NCBI GenBank assembly: GCA_902525075.1
Contig: CABZFV010000015.1
Location: forward strand, 1-32,374
Reading direction: 5' to 3'
Source of the DNA: an uncultured Prochlorococcus sp.
Lineage (GTDB): Bacteria > Cyanobacteriota > Cyanobacteriia > PCC-6307 > Cyanobiaceae
DNA length: 32,374 bases
Below are positions 22,584 to 30,531 of the stretch, piece by piece (positions within the stretch are counted from its first letter, which is position 1; every line of letters starts with the position of its first letter). The notes beneath the pieces are model-generated. The model had not been told where the DNA came from. It was given only the letters and a program-made list of their open reading frames with translations, and did not search any database. Both the position numbers and the translations under genes were made by a program.

Positions 22584-23336
22584 TTAAGTTAGTAATGAGT
22601 AGTAAATAATTATAAAAAAATAAAAAATAAATATATTCAAAAAGGGAATAACATCCCCTTTTTGAGGTTTGGGCACGATCCAATCGCTCAAATTAGTTTT
22701 ATATGATAAAAAGGACCACGTATAAAAAGAAATTTCTATTGCGACAAGGATAAAAAGATTAATTAAATTTAGGTCATTTAAACCAAAATATCTATAAATA
22801 TGAAACTGATCATCAACACTAATATTAATAATTTGAAGATGCCAAAGATAGAGAGAAATCAAAATAAAATTTACCAATATTATTTTTTTCAAAAGAAACC
22901 TAGATTTCTTAAAAATTAATAGGATAGAAATTAAAAATATGAAAAAACATAACTGTGGAATATCCGGTTTTGGGACATTAATTCCTTCAAGAAATAAATT
23001 AATTATAAGATCAAAATTTATATATATATAATCAGCTATTAAGAAAGAGAGAAATATTAAATTTATTGCTACTAAGAATAATAATCTTTTTCCTTTAATT
23101 ATTTTTTTACTATGGATTTTATCCTTAGTAAAACTATAATCTGTATAGTTTTTTAAAGAGTTTATATACACCAAAGATGGACATATTGCTCCGCTCAAAT
23201 AGTAAAGGATTAAATAAAAGGAAATATCATTAATATTGAGTGAATACAAATTAAACCATTGTTTTTGTACAAATGGAAGAATAAGTAAAAATGAAGGTGT
23301 AACTAATAACTTCGTTGTATTGTTTTTAATTATCAA
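22584..23336 (-). CDS. Multi-pass membrane protein of unknown family
   Basis: The 250-residue product is predominantly hydrophobic, with about six predicted membrane helices, for example 'FYLILYYLSGAICPSLVYIN', 'LLFLVAINLIFLSFLIADYI', 'LCFFIFLISILLIF', 'ILVNFILISLYLWHL', 'LINLFILVAIEISFYTWSF' and 'FLNIFIFYFFIIIYYSLL'. It follows the ftsH-like gene by 32 bp on the same strand and may be expressed with it. The last codons of the gene overlap a bidirectional-looking hairpin that probably terminates the convergent peroxiredoxin transcript. No family is recognised. Confidence 0.7.
   Translation of the reverse strand: MIIKNNTTKLLVTPSFLLILPFVQKQWFNLYSLNINDISFYLILYYLSGAICPSLVYINSLKNYTDYSFTKDKIHSKKIIKGKRLLFLVAINLIFLSFLIADYIYINFDLIINLFLEGINVPKPDIPQLCFFIFLISILLIFKKSRFLLKKIILVNFILISLYLWHLQIINISVDDQFHIYRYFGLNDLNLINLFILVAIEISFYTWSFLSYKTNLSDWIVPKPQKGDVIPFLNIFIFYFFIIIYYSLLT
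22639..22663 (+). terminator. Rho-independent-type terminator of the peroxiredoxin gene, inside a convergent gene
   Basis: AAAAAGGG (22639-22646) and CCCTTTTT (22656-22663) form an 8-bp stem with a 9-nt loop, and the plus-strand arm ends in five Ts. It lies about 70 bp after the peroxiredoxin stop. The same bases encode part of the C-terminal end of the membrane protein on the other strand, so both genes constrain this sequence. Confidence 0.65.
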
Positions 23337-23368
23337 GAAAATATTTTTTTTAATTTAAAGCAATTAAA

Positions 23369-25123
23369 TCAAACTTTCAACAATTTAGAAGTTGTTAATT
23401 TAAAAACTTTTTTATCTATAGTTTCTTGATTTAAAAGTATATCAACTAATTTATCTAGTAAGACTCTATTTTTTTTCAATATTTTTATTGAATTATTTAA
23501 TGAAATTTTAGATATATTTATGATTTCATTATCTATTTTAGAACTGGTATTTTCTGCTATGAGAGGCTTTCTTCTAAATAATCCATCTCCTAAATACATT
23601 TCATTATTATCAGAATCCATTGAAATTGGACCAATAATTGAAAATCCATATTTTGTAACCATTTCCCTTACGATATTTGTCGCATAAGAGATATCATTTA
23701 TGGAGCATTGTGTAATTTCACCTTCACCAAAAACTATCGTTTCTGCTGCTCTTCCAGCTAGAGCAATTTCAATTTTTGAAAATAATAATTTTTTTGAAAT
23801 CAATCCACTAGAAATTACATCTTCGTCAGGGCATATTTTTGTATATCCTCCTTTAGATCCAGATCTAGGTAAAATCGTAATTTTATCAACTGATTCAATT
23901 CCATTTCTCACAGCAGATACAATTGCTCTACCTACTTCGTTATAAGCAATAATTTTTTTCATATTAGGAGAAGTTATTAATGAGCTTCTCAGGCCAATGG
24001 TAATTTTATCAAGAGCATTTTCTATATGAAGATCATTGATTAATTTAGATTCGTCTCTTGCACAGTGAATAGCACTCTCGTTCATCAAGTTTGCAAGATC
24101 TGCTCCCGAAAATCCGACTGTTCTAGAAGCCCAATATCCTAAGTCAACCTCGCTTGAAAGTGGTTTAGAAAGTGAGTGAACTGAAAGAATTTTTTTTCTT
24201 CCATCTAAATCTGGAAGCATTACTTCAATTTTTCTATCAAATCTACCTGGTCTTAATAATGCTGCATCCAAAATATCTGGTCTATTTGTTGCTGCTAAAA
24301 CAATAATCCCAGAATTATCAGCAAAACCATCTAATTCAGTTAGAAGCTGATTAAGGGTTTGTTCTCTTTCATCATTTCCACCTCCGATCCCAGACCCTCT
24401 TTGCCTACCAATGGAATCAATTTCATCAATAAAAATTATACAAGGAGATTTTTCCTTAGCCTTAGAGAACAGATCACGAACTCGGCTAGCTCCAACACCA
24501 ACAAAAAGTTCTACAAACTCTGAAGCCGATATTGAGAGAAAAGGTACTCCTGATTCACCAGCAATTGCTTTAGCTAATAATGTTTTTCCTGTCCCTGGTG
24601 GGCCTATTAGAAGAACTCCCTTAGGAACTTTCGCTCCAAGATCTTCAAATTTCTTTGGTTCTTTCAAAAATGTTATTACCTCTTTTAATTCCTCTGCGGC
24701 TTCAGGAACGCCAGCTACATCATCGAATCTCGTTTCTACATCATCAATAGTTACAAATTTAGATTGATTTTTGGTAAAACCAAAAGCTCTGGAGGCCAAT
24801 TTTGATGTACTCCTCAAAATTAAGACTATAGCTAATATGAAAATTAGGAAAAGACTTATTGATGCGAATGAATTAGCAGCTGAGGCTTCTTTTCTACTAT
24901 TGTTAATAGTTAGTTCTACCTTATTTTCAGTAGCCTTTTCAAGGATTAATTGATCGTTGTAAAGGATAGGTATTTTAAATTTATCTCCATTTTTATAAAG
25001 AACATCAATTTCTCTCTGCCTTGGATAGAAAAATATTGATTCTATTTTCCCCGTCTCTATATCTTCTAGAAGATCCGAATAACTTGATTTAGAATCTGAA
25101 TATGAGAATTTTGATCTAAACAC
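23369..25123 (-). CDS. FtsH homologue with degenerate protease site (FtsHi-like)
   Basis: This 584-residue protein has a complete AAA+ module: Walker A 'GPPGTGKT' (174-181), pore loop 'ELFVGVGAS', Walker B 'IIFIDEID' (229-236) and the second region of homology '[18 protein letters not shown]' with R291 and R294. In the metalloprotease domain the zinc motif HExGH reads N395-E-V-G-R399, so both histidine ligands are lost; D477, the third ligand position, remains. The N-terminus has a lumenal-type segment and one membrane helix (about 88-104). The usual first helix is missing, and an in-frame stop lies a few codons upstream. It probably acts as an ATP-driven unfoldase or as a non-proteolytic partner of active FtsH, as for plant FtsHi proteins. 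Confidence 0.92.
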   Translation of the reverse strand: MFRSKFSYSDSKSSYSDLLEDIETGKIESIFFYPRQREIDVLYKNGDKFKIPILYNDQLILEKATENKVELTINNSRKEASAANSFASISLFLIFILAIVLILRSTSKLASRAFGFTKNQSKFVTIDDVETRFDDVAGVPEAAEELKEVITFLKEPKKFEDLGAKVPKGVLLIGPPGTGKTLLAKAIAGESGVPFLSISASEFVELFVGVGASRVRDLFSKAKEKSPCIIFIDEIDSIGRQRGSGIGGGNDEREQTLNQLLTELDGFADNSGIIVLAATNRPDILDAALLRPGRFDRKIEVMLPDLDGRKKILSVHSLSKPLSSEVDLGYWASRTVGFSGADLANLMNESAIHCARDESKLINDLHIENALDKITIGLRSSLITSPNMKKIIAYNEVGRAIVSAVRNGIESVDKITILPRSGSKGGYTKICPDEDVISSGLISKKLLFSKIEIALAGRAAETIVFGEGEITQCSINDISYATNIVREMVTKYGFSIIGPISMDSDNNEMYLGDGLFRRKPLIAENTSSKIDNEIINISKISLNNSIKILKKNRVLLDKLVDILLNQETIDKKVFKLTTSKLLKV

Positions 25124-25208
25124 TAATCTTTATAAGTGATTAATAAAGCATATATGCTTATTTAAAAAATTGGCGTATATAAACAAAATATACTCAAAAG
25201 TTTTGGAG

Positions 25209-25227
25209 ATAACCAGTTAAAGGTTAT
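25209..25227 (+). promoter_or_regulatory. Hairpin in the rpmF leader
   Basis: ATAACC (25209-25214) and GGTTAT (25222-25227) form a 6-bp stem with a 7-nt loop, 28 bp upstream of the rpmF start. It could be a translational control element in the leader or an operator. The call rests on symmetry alone. Confidence 0.3.
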
Positions 25228-25254
25228 ATTATTATATGGAAATAAAGAAACAGA

Positions 25255-25431
25255 ATGGCTGTACCAAAGAAGAAAAAATCAAAGAGCAAAAGGAACCAAA
25301 GGCACGCTGTTTGGAAAGGAAAAGCAGCAATAGCAGCTCAAAAAGCTATATCTTTAGGTAAATCAGTTTTAACTGGGAAAGCTCAAGGATTTGTTTATCC
25401 TATTGAGGAAGAAGAAGAAGAAGAAGAGTAG
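25255..25431 (+). CDS. rpmF: Large ribosomal subunit protein L32
   Basis: The 58-residue product begins [20 protein letters not shown], the standard L32 N-terminus, followed by '[20 protein letters not shown]' and a short tail. L32 is a 50S component near the peptidyl transferase end of the exit tunnel. The zinc cysteines of some L32 proteins are absent. The C-terminus is a run of eight glutamates encoded by GAA/GAG repeats. It is divergent from the ftsH-like gene and convergent with ycf20, with only 3 bp between the stops. Confidence 0.95.
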   Translation: MAVPKKKKSKSKRNQRHAVWKGKAAIAAQKAISLGKSVLTGKAQGFVYPIEEEEEEEE

Positions 25432-25434
25432 CTT

Positions 25435-25761
25435 TTAAGATCCTAATTTAAATGCTTCAAGTATAACGGCATAAATTGCACCAATTCTTAATTTATCAAC
25501 TACGGTCCATAGATAATAAAACTTTGAACTTGCGGCAGGTTTAATTCTTATAATGATTTCAATAAAAATAATAATTATTGGGACCATTATTAACTCATTT
25601 TTACCTTCAGATATAAATTTTGTAATAAAATTTGCGAACAAAAAATAACCAGTCAAAACAGAAATTAGACCAATAGATTTTGTTCTCCAGGTATCACTAA
25701 GAAAACCAAAAAATAAATTATTGAACTGGTAGGTAATTCTTGAAAAATTAGTTTTTTGCAT
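25435..25761 (-). CDS. ycf20: Ycf20 / DUF565 membrane protein
   Basis: The 108-residue product has two predicted membrane helices ('SIGLISVLTGYFLFANFI' and 'LIMVPIIIIFIEIIIRI') and the family's C-terminal signature 'LRIGAIYAVILEAFKLGS'. Ycf20 proteins occur in cyanobacteria and plastids and have been linked to non-photochemical quenching in plants and algae; the mechanism is not established. Its start overlaps the end of the upstream HAD hydrolase gene by 14 bp, so the two are probably translated from one transcript that also includes the Psb30-like gene. Confidence 0.85.
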   Translation of the reverse strand: MQKTNFSRITYQFNNLFFGFLSDTWRTKSIGLISVLTGYFLFANFITKFISEGKNELIMVPIIIIFIEIIIRIKPAASSKFYYLWTVVDKLRIGAIYAVILEAFKLGS

Positions 25762-26512
25762 TACTAAAAGACTCTAAATAATCACTTAGAAAGTTATAGT
25801 CAATGTATGATTTTTTTAGTTTAGGGCCTTTGATTACATTTGCCACATTATTCTGATCACCAAGACTGTCTAAAATACAATCTAATTTAATATTTTCCTC
25901 AAGAACAATTGGGATATTTGAGGGAACAAAAATTGTTGGCAAGTTAGCTGCCAAGGAAGATATCAATCCTGGATTGGAGTCTTCAAAAACAATTGAGTTG
26001 TTTTTGTTTATACCACTTAATTGGACAGCCTTTAAATATGGTAATGGATTTGGCTTCTTTAATTCAACGTCTTCGCTTGAAATAATGAACTCAAAAGGCT
26101 TCAAGCCATTAAAAAGATAATCAACAAGAAGATTGGCTTGAATTCTTGAACTTGAAGTAACAATAAATTGTCTTACTTTTTTTCTATGTAATTCATTTAT
26201 TAATCTAAAGACACCAGTTTTCAAACTAACGCAATTTTTTTTTATAATTTCTAAATAATGAAACTGCTTTGTTTCATGAATTTTGAGAATTAAATCTTCT
26301 GAGAAATTATCATTATTAAATTTAGCGTAATAAGCAATCCTATTTTTGCCCCCATTTATCTTCAGAAGTTTTATGTATGTATTAGCATCCCAATTCCAAT
26401 CAATGCCAAGGTCATTAAAAGCTTTATTAAAAGCAGGTAAATGGGCCTCTAATTCTGTATTTGCGATGGTCCCATCTAAATCCCAATAAACACCCTCCAG
26501 ATAAGTCACCAA
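25748..26512 (-). CDS. HAD-superfamily hydrolase, CbbY/phosphoglycolate phosphatase-like
   Basis: This 254-residue HAD hydrolase has motif I 'YWDLDGTIANTE', where the first Asp is the nucleophile, motif II 'FIVTSSSR', a lysine in 'VELKKPNPLPYLKA', and motif IV 'IVFEDSNPGLISSLAA'. A helical cap (about residues 20-90) places it with the CbbY/beta-phosphoglucomutase/phosphoglycolate phosphatase group; the substrate is not evident. The start is non-ATG: the open frame begins at TTG 26512, with GTG 26509 next and no nearby ATG. It overlaps ycf20 by 14 bp and follows the Psb30-like gene by 12 bp. Confidence 0.88.
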   Translation of the reverse strand: MVTYLEGVYWDLDGTIANTELEAHLPAFNKAFNDLGIDWNWDANTYIKLLKINGGKNRIAYYAKFNNDNFSEDLILKIHETKQFHYLEIIKKNCVSLKTGVFRLINELHRKKVRQFIVTSSSRIQANLLVDYLFNGLKPFEFIISSEDVELKKPNPLPYLKAVQLSGINKNNSIVFEDSNPGLISSLAANLPTIFVPSNIPIVLEENIKLDCILDSLGDQNNVANVIKGPKLKKSYIDYNFLSDYLESFSNAKN

Positions 26513-26524
26513 AAAGAATTTCTT

Positions 26525-26602
26525 TTATTTACGGTAAAAAACAAGAGCAATTATTGCTGGTCCTGCTAACGCAACTACAGCCAAAGGAATAAGTGTTGCC
26601 AT
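26525..26602 (-). CDS. psb30: 25-residue single-helix peptide, probably Psb30/Ycf12 (photosystem II)
   Basis: An ATG at 26602 and a TAA at 26525 frame a 25-residue peptide that is almost wholly one membrane helix ('IPLAVVALAGPAIIALVFYR') with a short basic end. The pattern 'AGPAIIAL' matches the conserved 'SGPLVIAL' of plastid Ycf12/Psb30, a small subunit at the edge of photosystem II near cytochrome b559. The position, 12 bp upstream of the HAD gene, suggests a three-gene transcript with ycf20. Identification rests on one short motif, so another low-mass photosystem subunit remains possible. Confidence 0.6.
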   Translation of the reverse strand: MATLIPLAVVALAGPAIIALVFYRK

Positions 26603-26684
26603 GATTAATGAATATGTTTTGTGATACTATTTTTACAAATAAATGATGAAACTGTACTGATACGTTACAAGATTGAATTAAATT

Positions 26685-27032
26685 ATGAAATCATGGACAT
26701 GTATAGAAAATTGTGGAGCTTGTTGTAAATTCGACTTGAACGAAAGAAGCGATTTGGCTAACAAACTTAACAAAGAAGATATAGCTTTGATAAATTCGAT
26801 GACGGCTAAAGACGGTTGGTGTAAAAACCTGGACAGAGAAAATAAAAAATGCTTAATTTATGAAAACAGACCACATTTTTGCCGTGTCAGTGAATTTTCA
26901 ACTTCATTTAAAGGATATTTGAAATCTGGTGATAAATTTTTGATAGATTGCTGCAAACAACATATTTCATCAAATTATGGATACCAAAGTAAAGAGATGA
27001 AATCTTTTAGAATTGCTGTTTCAGGAAAATGA
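26685..27032 (+). CDS. YkgJ-type cysteine-cluster protein
   Basis: The 115-residue product carries the clustered cysteines of the YkgJ/UPF0153 family: C6, C10, C13 and C14 in 'CIENCGACCKF', then 'DGWCKNL', 'KKCLIYENRPHFCRV' and 'DCCKQH'. These are thought to bind zinc or an iron-sulfur cluster; the role is unknown. It has no signal peptide or membrane helix. Its stop overlaps the next gene's start (ATGA at 27029), so translation is probably coupled to the half-size transporter genes, which suggests a link with metal handling. Confidence 0.88.
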   Translation: MKSWTCIENCGACCKFDLNERSDLANKLNKEDIALINSMTAKDGWCKNLDRENKKCLIYENRPHFCRVSEFSTSFKGYLKSGDKFLIDCCKQHISSNYGYQSKEMKSFRIAVSGK

Positions 27033-27355
27033 ATAGTAAAATAGAAAAAAAAGAAAACAATCTAGAAAAAAGTTTTTTTTCAATATTTATAACGACTTTT
27101 ACAACAATTTTTATTGCTGAACTTGGCGATAAAACTCAGATAGCAACACTAATGCTTTCTGCCGAATCGGGTAGGCCAATAGTCGTTTTTCTTGGAAGTT
27201 CTCTAGCATTAATAAGCTCTAGCATAGTAGGAGTTCTTATTGGTAAATGGGTATCAAAAAAAATATCTCCTAGCAAATTTGCTTTATCTACTGGTACTTT
27301 AATGATATTGATAAGTATATTTTTAGCTTATGAAACATTCAAAAATTATTTATAA
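27029..27355 (+). CDS. GDT1/UPF0016 half-size cation exchanger, first subunit
   Basis: The 108-residue product contains one copy of the UPF0016/GDT1 repeat: E31-L-G-D-K-T36 in 'FIAELGDKTQIATL' and about three membrane helices. Full-length GDT1/Mnx proteins (about 200 residues) have two such repeats and export manganese or exchange calcium for protons; here each repeat is a separate gene. A charged N-terminal extension ('NSKIEKKENNLEKS') distinguishes it from the next gene. It overlaps the YkgJ-type gene by 4 bp, and its stop directly abuts the start of the second half-size gene. A heterodimer is likely. Confidence 0.88.
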   Translation: MNSKIEKKENNLEKSFFSIFITTFTTIFIAELGDKTQIATLMLSAESGRPIVVFLGSSLALISSSIVGVLIGKWVSKKISPSKFALSTGTLMILISIFLAYETFKNYL

Positions 27356-27667
27356 ATGGTTTTAAGTTTATTACTATCAACATTTCTAACCGTTTTCATA
27401 GCTGAATTAGGTGACAAAACTCAACTAGCTACTTTAACTATAAGTGGCACTTCAAATAAACCATTAGCAGTTTTTTTAGGATCTTCTTTAGCACTTGTTT
27501 TTGCAAGTTTACTAGGAGCTTTAACAGGTGGTTCTATTTCAAGTTTTTTACCCGAAGTAGTTCTTAAGTCTATAGCGTCCATTACATTTTTCATTATTGG
27601 TATAAGGCTTTTTATCAACTCTTTCACCATCGAAAAAGAAGAAAAAGAAGAGAAAGAAAATAATTAG
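27356..27667 (+). CDS. GDT1/UPF0016 half-size cation exchanger, second subunit
   Basis: The 103-residue product is the second half-size partner, with E17-L-G-D-K-T22 in 'VFIAELGDKTQLATLTISG' and three predicted membrane helices. The C-terminus is a Glu/Lys-rich cytoplasmic tail. Its ATG follows the TAA of the first subunit with no gap. The two proteins are clearly related to each other ('VFLGSSLAL' occurs in both) and to the two repeats of cyanobacterial Mnx, which moves manganese across the thylakoid or plasma membrane. The split arrangement resembles the hemi-exchangers known in some prokaryotes. Confidence 0.88.
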   Translation: MVLSLLLSTFLTVFIAELGDKTQLATLTISGTSNKPLAVFLGSSLALVFASLLGALTGGSISSFLPEVVLKSIASITFFIIGIRLFINSFTIEKEEKEEKENN

Positions 27668-27739
27668 TTTTAAGCTTGGATAATAAGGTGTAATAATGAA
27701 GTATATACCCCTAAATTAATTAATAATTTCATTTAGATC

Positions 27740-29962
27740 ATGTTCACATCATCTTCAATAATTGATAATCTTAATCAGTCTGAAGGATTAGGATATAAAA
27801 AATTATGCAGATTATTAAAAATTACAAAGAAATCTGATAAGGATAAATTAGATATTGCTTTAACAGCTCTAGAAAAACTTGAAATAATTAATAAAAATGA
27901 AAATGATGAATATACTTGCATAAAGGATAATGATCATCTTGTCGCCAAAATAAGATGTAGTAGCAAAGGCTATTGCTTTGCTGTGAGAGGAAAAGACAAA
28001 GAAGATATCTACGTTAAAGAAAATCTACTTAATTATGCATGGAATGGAGATAAAGTTTTAGTAAGGATAATAAAAGAGGGATATAGAAGAAGATCACCTG
28101 AAGGAATAGTTGATTGTATTCTTGAAAGATCAAATCAAATACTTCTTTCTAAAGTAGAAATAATAAACAATGATGTATATGCAATCCCAATAGACGATAG
28201 GATCCTTTCTAAAATTAAACTTCCAAAAGAGAATAAAAAATACACATACAAACCAGACAACAAGAATATAGTAAAAGTTGAGATTGATAGATTCCCCATA
28301 GGTCAAGAAGAAGGACTAGGTCATGTGATACAAGAACTAAAACTAAACAATAACGAAGACTATGATACAGACTTTGTTTTATCTAAAAGCAATATCGTTA
28401 ATTCATATAATTTAAATCATATTGAATCAAAAAAAATAGAACAAAGGGAGAGGATAGACCTTACAGATAAAAACTCTTATTTGTTCAAAAGTTGGAATTC
28501 TAATAATTCTCCAATGCTCCCAATGATTCAAATAGATCAGGGGAAAAATAAAAGTACTAAACTATGGATACATACAAATAACCTTGCAGAAAGAGTAGAC
28601 CTAAATAGTAAAAAATCTCTAGAAATATTATTTAAAGGATTTGAATCAATACCCTTATTAAATGATTGGCAAAACTACCTTAGTGAAGCCATAAGAAATG
28701 ATTCTGAATTTAAAGTTGGTGAAAAGAATGAAGCGATAAGCCTCTGTGTGCATTTAAATAGTGATAATGAAATAATTGATTGGTCATTCCATCTTACTTT
28801 AGTAAAATGCACTTTTAATGTTGGTAGTGATCATACTGAAGCGCTTCTATCTAGAAAAAGCAAATCAAGGATAACCTCTCGGGTATTAAAACCTATAAAA
28901 GAATATATCGACGATTTAGATAAAATACTTGAGATTTCTTGTTCATTCAGACAAAAACATCTTTTGGAGGGTAAGGTTGAGATTCCTGCACCACTTAATA
29001 ATATTGAGTCACTTGAAGAATTTTTTATTCACAATCCAGCTGAATATTCAAAAGGATATTTTGAATCATTATATAAAGAAGATTGCCAAACTTACCTTTC
29101 ACCAATATTATATGAAGCTAATTTAATATGGTTCAAACATTCAAATCAATATGGCTTAAAAAGCGCCGGACATCTCTCAAATGGCATAGATTATGTTAAT
29201 GCAAATGAAATCATCAAATATTCAGAATTTATTGATAACGATATAGAGCTTAATGAAGATGGCAATTTGACATTTAGTCAAGTAATCAAATTATGTGGCG
29301 ATGATAATAAAAAAAGAATCTTACATAAACTTCTAATTAATGAATTTAAGGACAATGAAATAAGGTTGATATCTAAAGATCCTGATAATGATGAATCAGA
29401 AAAATTATTTATTTCACCATGGACAATTCCTGGATTTGACTTTACTAATCTTATTAACCAGTACTGTATTTTTAATATGATAATAAATGGTAAGAAATCA
29501 AAGAAAAATAATATTGATACAATCAATATATCGGAAAGTAATTCATTAGACCTAGTTAATTGGGATATATTTAATTCATCAATTTCAAAAAATCTAGAAA
29601 TATTATTTAACAAGTTTGTGATAGATAAACTTAATGAATTCAAGTACAAAGTTAACCAATATAAATCTAATATGATAAATATAAAAAAAGTAAGAAAAGC
29701 AGAAAAATTACTAGGTAATATTTATAGTGGGTTTATTTTATCAGTGCAAACATATGGTTTCTTTGTTGAGATATCAGAACTAAATGTAGAGGGTTTAGTA
29801 CACGTAAGCACTCTTAATAATGATTGGTATGAATACAGGTCAAGGCAAAATCTATTAATTGGAAGAAAATCAAAAAAATCATATAAAGTTGGAGATCCAA
29901 TAGAAGTAAAAATAATAAAAGTAGATATTCTTAAATATCAGATTGATTTAGAATTAACATAA
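27740..29962 (+). CDS. RNase II/R-like protein with degenerate RNB catalytic site
   Basis: This 740-residue protein has the full RNase R-type layout: an N-terminal winged-helix-like region (about 10-60), cold-shock domains (about 65-200; 'IRCSSKGYCFAVRGKDKEDI'), an RNB region (about 235-640) and a C-terminal S1 domain (about 660-740; 'FFVEISELNVEGLVHVSTLN'). In the RNB domain the acidic metal cluster is largely gone. The expected D-x5-D-x-D-D aligns with D240 in 'ERIDLTDKNSYLFKSW', giving S246, L248 and F249 at the other three positions. The later SPxRRYxD motif reads 'SPWTIPGFDF' (from S559). It is probably an RNA-binding protein rather than an active exonuclease. Confidence 0.8.
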   Translation: MFTSSSIIDNLNQSEGLGYKKLCRLLKITKKSDKDKLDIALTALEKLEIINKNENDEYTCIKDNDHLVAKIRCSSKGYCFAVRGKDKEDIYVKENLLNYAWNGDKVLVRIIKEGYRRRSPEGIVDCILERSNQILLSKVEIINNDVYAIPIDDRILSKIKLPKENKKYTYKPDNKNIVKVEIDRFPIGQEEGLGHVIQELKLNNNEDYDTDFVLSKSNIVNSYNLNHIESKKIEQRERIDLTDKNSYLFKSWNSNNSPMLPMIQIDQGKNKSTKLWIHTNNLAERVDLNSKKSLEILFKGFESIPLLNDWQNYLSEAIRNDSEFKVGEKNEAISLCVHLNSDNEIIDWSFHLTLVKCTFNVGSDHTEALLSRKSKSRITSRVLKPIKEYIDDLDKILEISCSFRQKHLLEGKVEIPAPLNNIESLEEFFIHNPAEYSKGYFESLYKEDCQTYLSPILYEANLIWFKHSNQYGLKSAGHLSNGIDYVNANEIIKYSEFIDNDIELNEDGNLTFSQVIKLCGDDNKKRILHKLLINEFKDNEIRLISKDPDNDESEKLFISPWTIPGFDFTNLINQYCIFNMIINGKKSKKNNIDTINISESNSLDLVNWDIFNSSISKNLEILFNKFVIDKLNEFKYKVNQYKSNMINIKKVRKAEKLLGNIYSGFILSVQTYGFFVEISELNVEGLVHVSTLNNDWYEYRSRQNLLIGRKSKKSYKVGDPIEVKIIKVDILKYQIDLELT

Positions 29963-30027
29963 ATAAATTTTTACAAAATATATTATGAAAATATAAACCA
30001 AAAAAATTTAAGTTAACTTTTAAAATT

Positions 30028-30471
30028 ATGTTTAAGAAAAAATATTTACTTTTTACTCTTTTTTTAATAATAATTTTTCAAATTTTATTATATACAAATA
30101 ATAATCAGAAGACTTCATTTAGATACTTTAAATGGAACCTCCAAGAAGTAAGTATAGGTAAGTTAATCAGTATTTCGTTTTTTTCTGGTTTATTTGTAAG
30201 CACTTTATTAAATACAACAATTACTAGTACTAGTTTCAGAAAAAAAACTTTCGAAAATGTGGAAGATGATTTTGTTTCCAATAAAAATGAGGAAGAAATA
30301 AAACCAAACGTTGAGATGCCGCCACAAAGGGATATTAGAGAAACTCAACCAACAATTTCTGTTAATTACAGAGTAGTCAAAAATATGAATGATAATAATT
30401 TTAAAGAAGATCAAAGTTATTCAAATCAAGATATTAAAGATGACTGGGATAATGCTGATAATGATTGGTAG
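30028..30471 (+). CDS. Two-helix membrane protein with acidic tail
   Basis: The 147-residue product has two predicted membrane helices ('YLLFTLFLIIIFQILLY', about 5-22, and 'KLISISFFSGLFVSTLLN', about 45-62). A long, acidic, Asn-rich cytoplasmic tail follows and ends 'DDWDNADNDW'. The arrangement recalls LapA/DUF1049-type proteins, but the similarity is only topological. The DUF2996 gene follows 60 bp downstream on the same strand. I do not recognise a family. Confidence 0.65.
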   Translation: MFKKKYLLFTLFLIIIFQILLYTNNNQKTSFRYFKWNLQEVSIGKLISISFFSGLFVSTLLNTTITSTSFRKKTFENVEDDFVSNKNEEEIKPNVEMPPQRDIRETQPTISVNYRVVKNMNDNNFKEDQSYSNQDIKDDWDNADNDW

Positions 30472-30531
30472 AAAAATAAATTAATTTAAAAAATGTTTTT
30501 TTAATTTATAATGTAATAAATAGTATTTTTT

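Noticed and set aside
27029..27667. The two half-size exchanger genes as a frameshifted full-length gene
   Set aside because: The first half ends in a proper stop directly followed by an ATG, each half has its own complete repeat, and the second has its own start, so this is a stable split rather than a broken gene.
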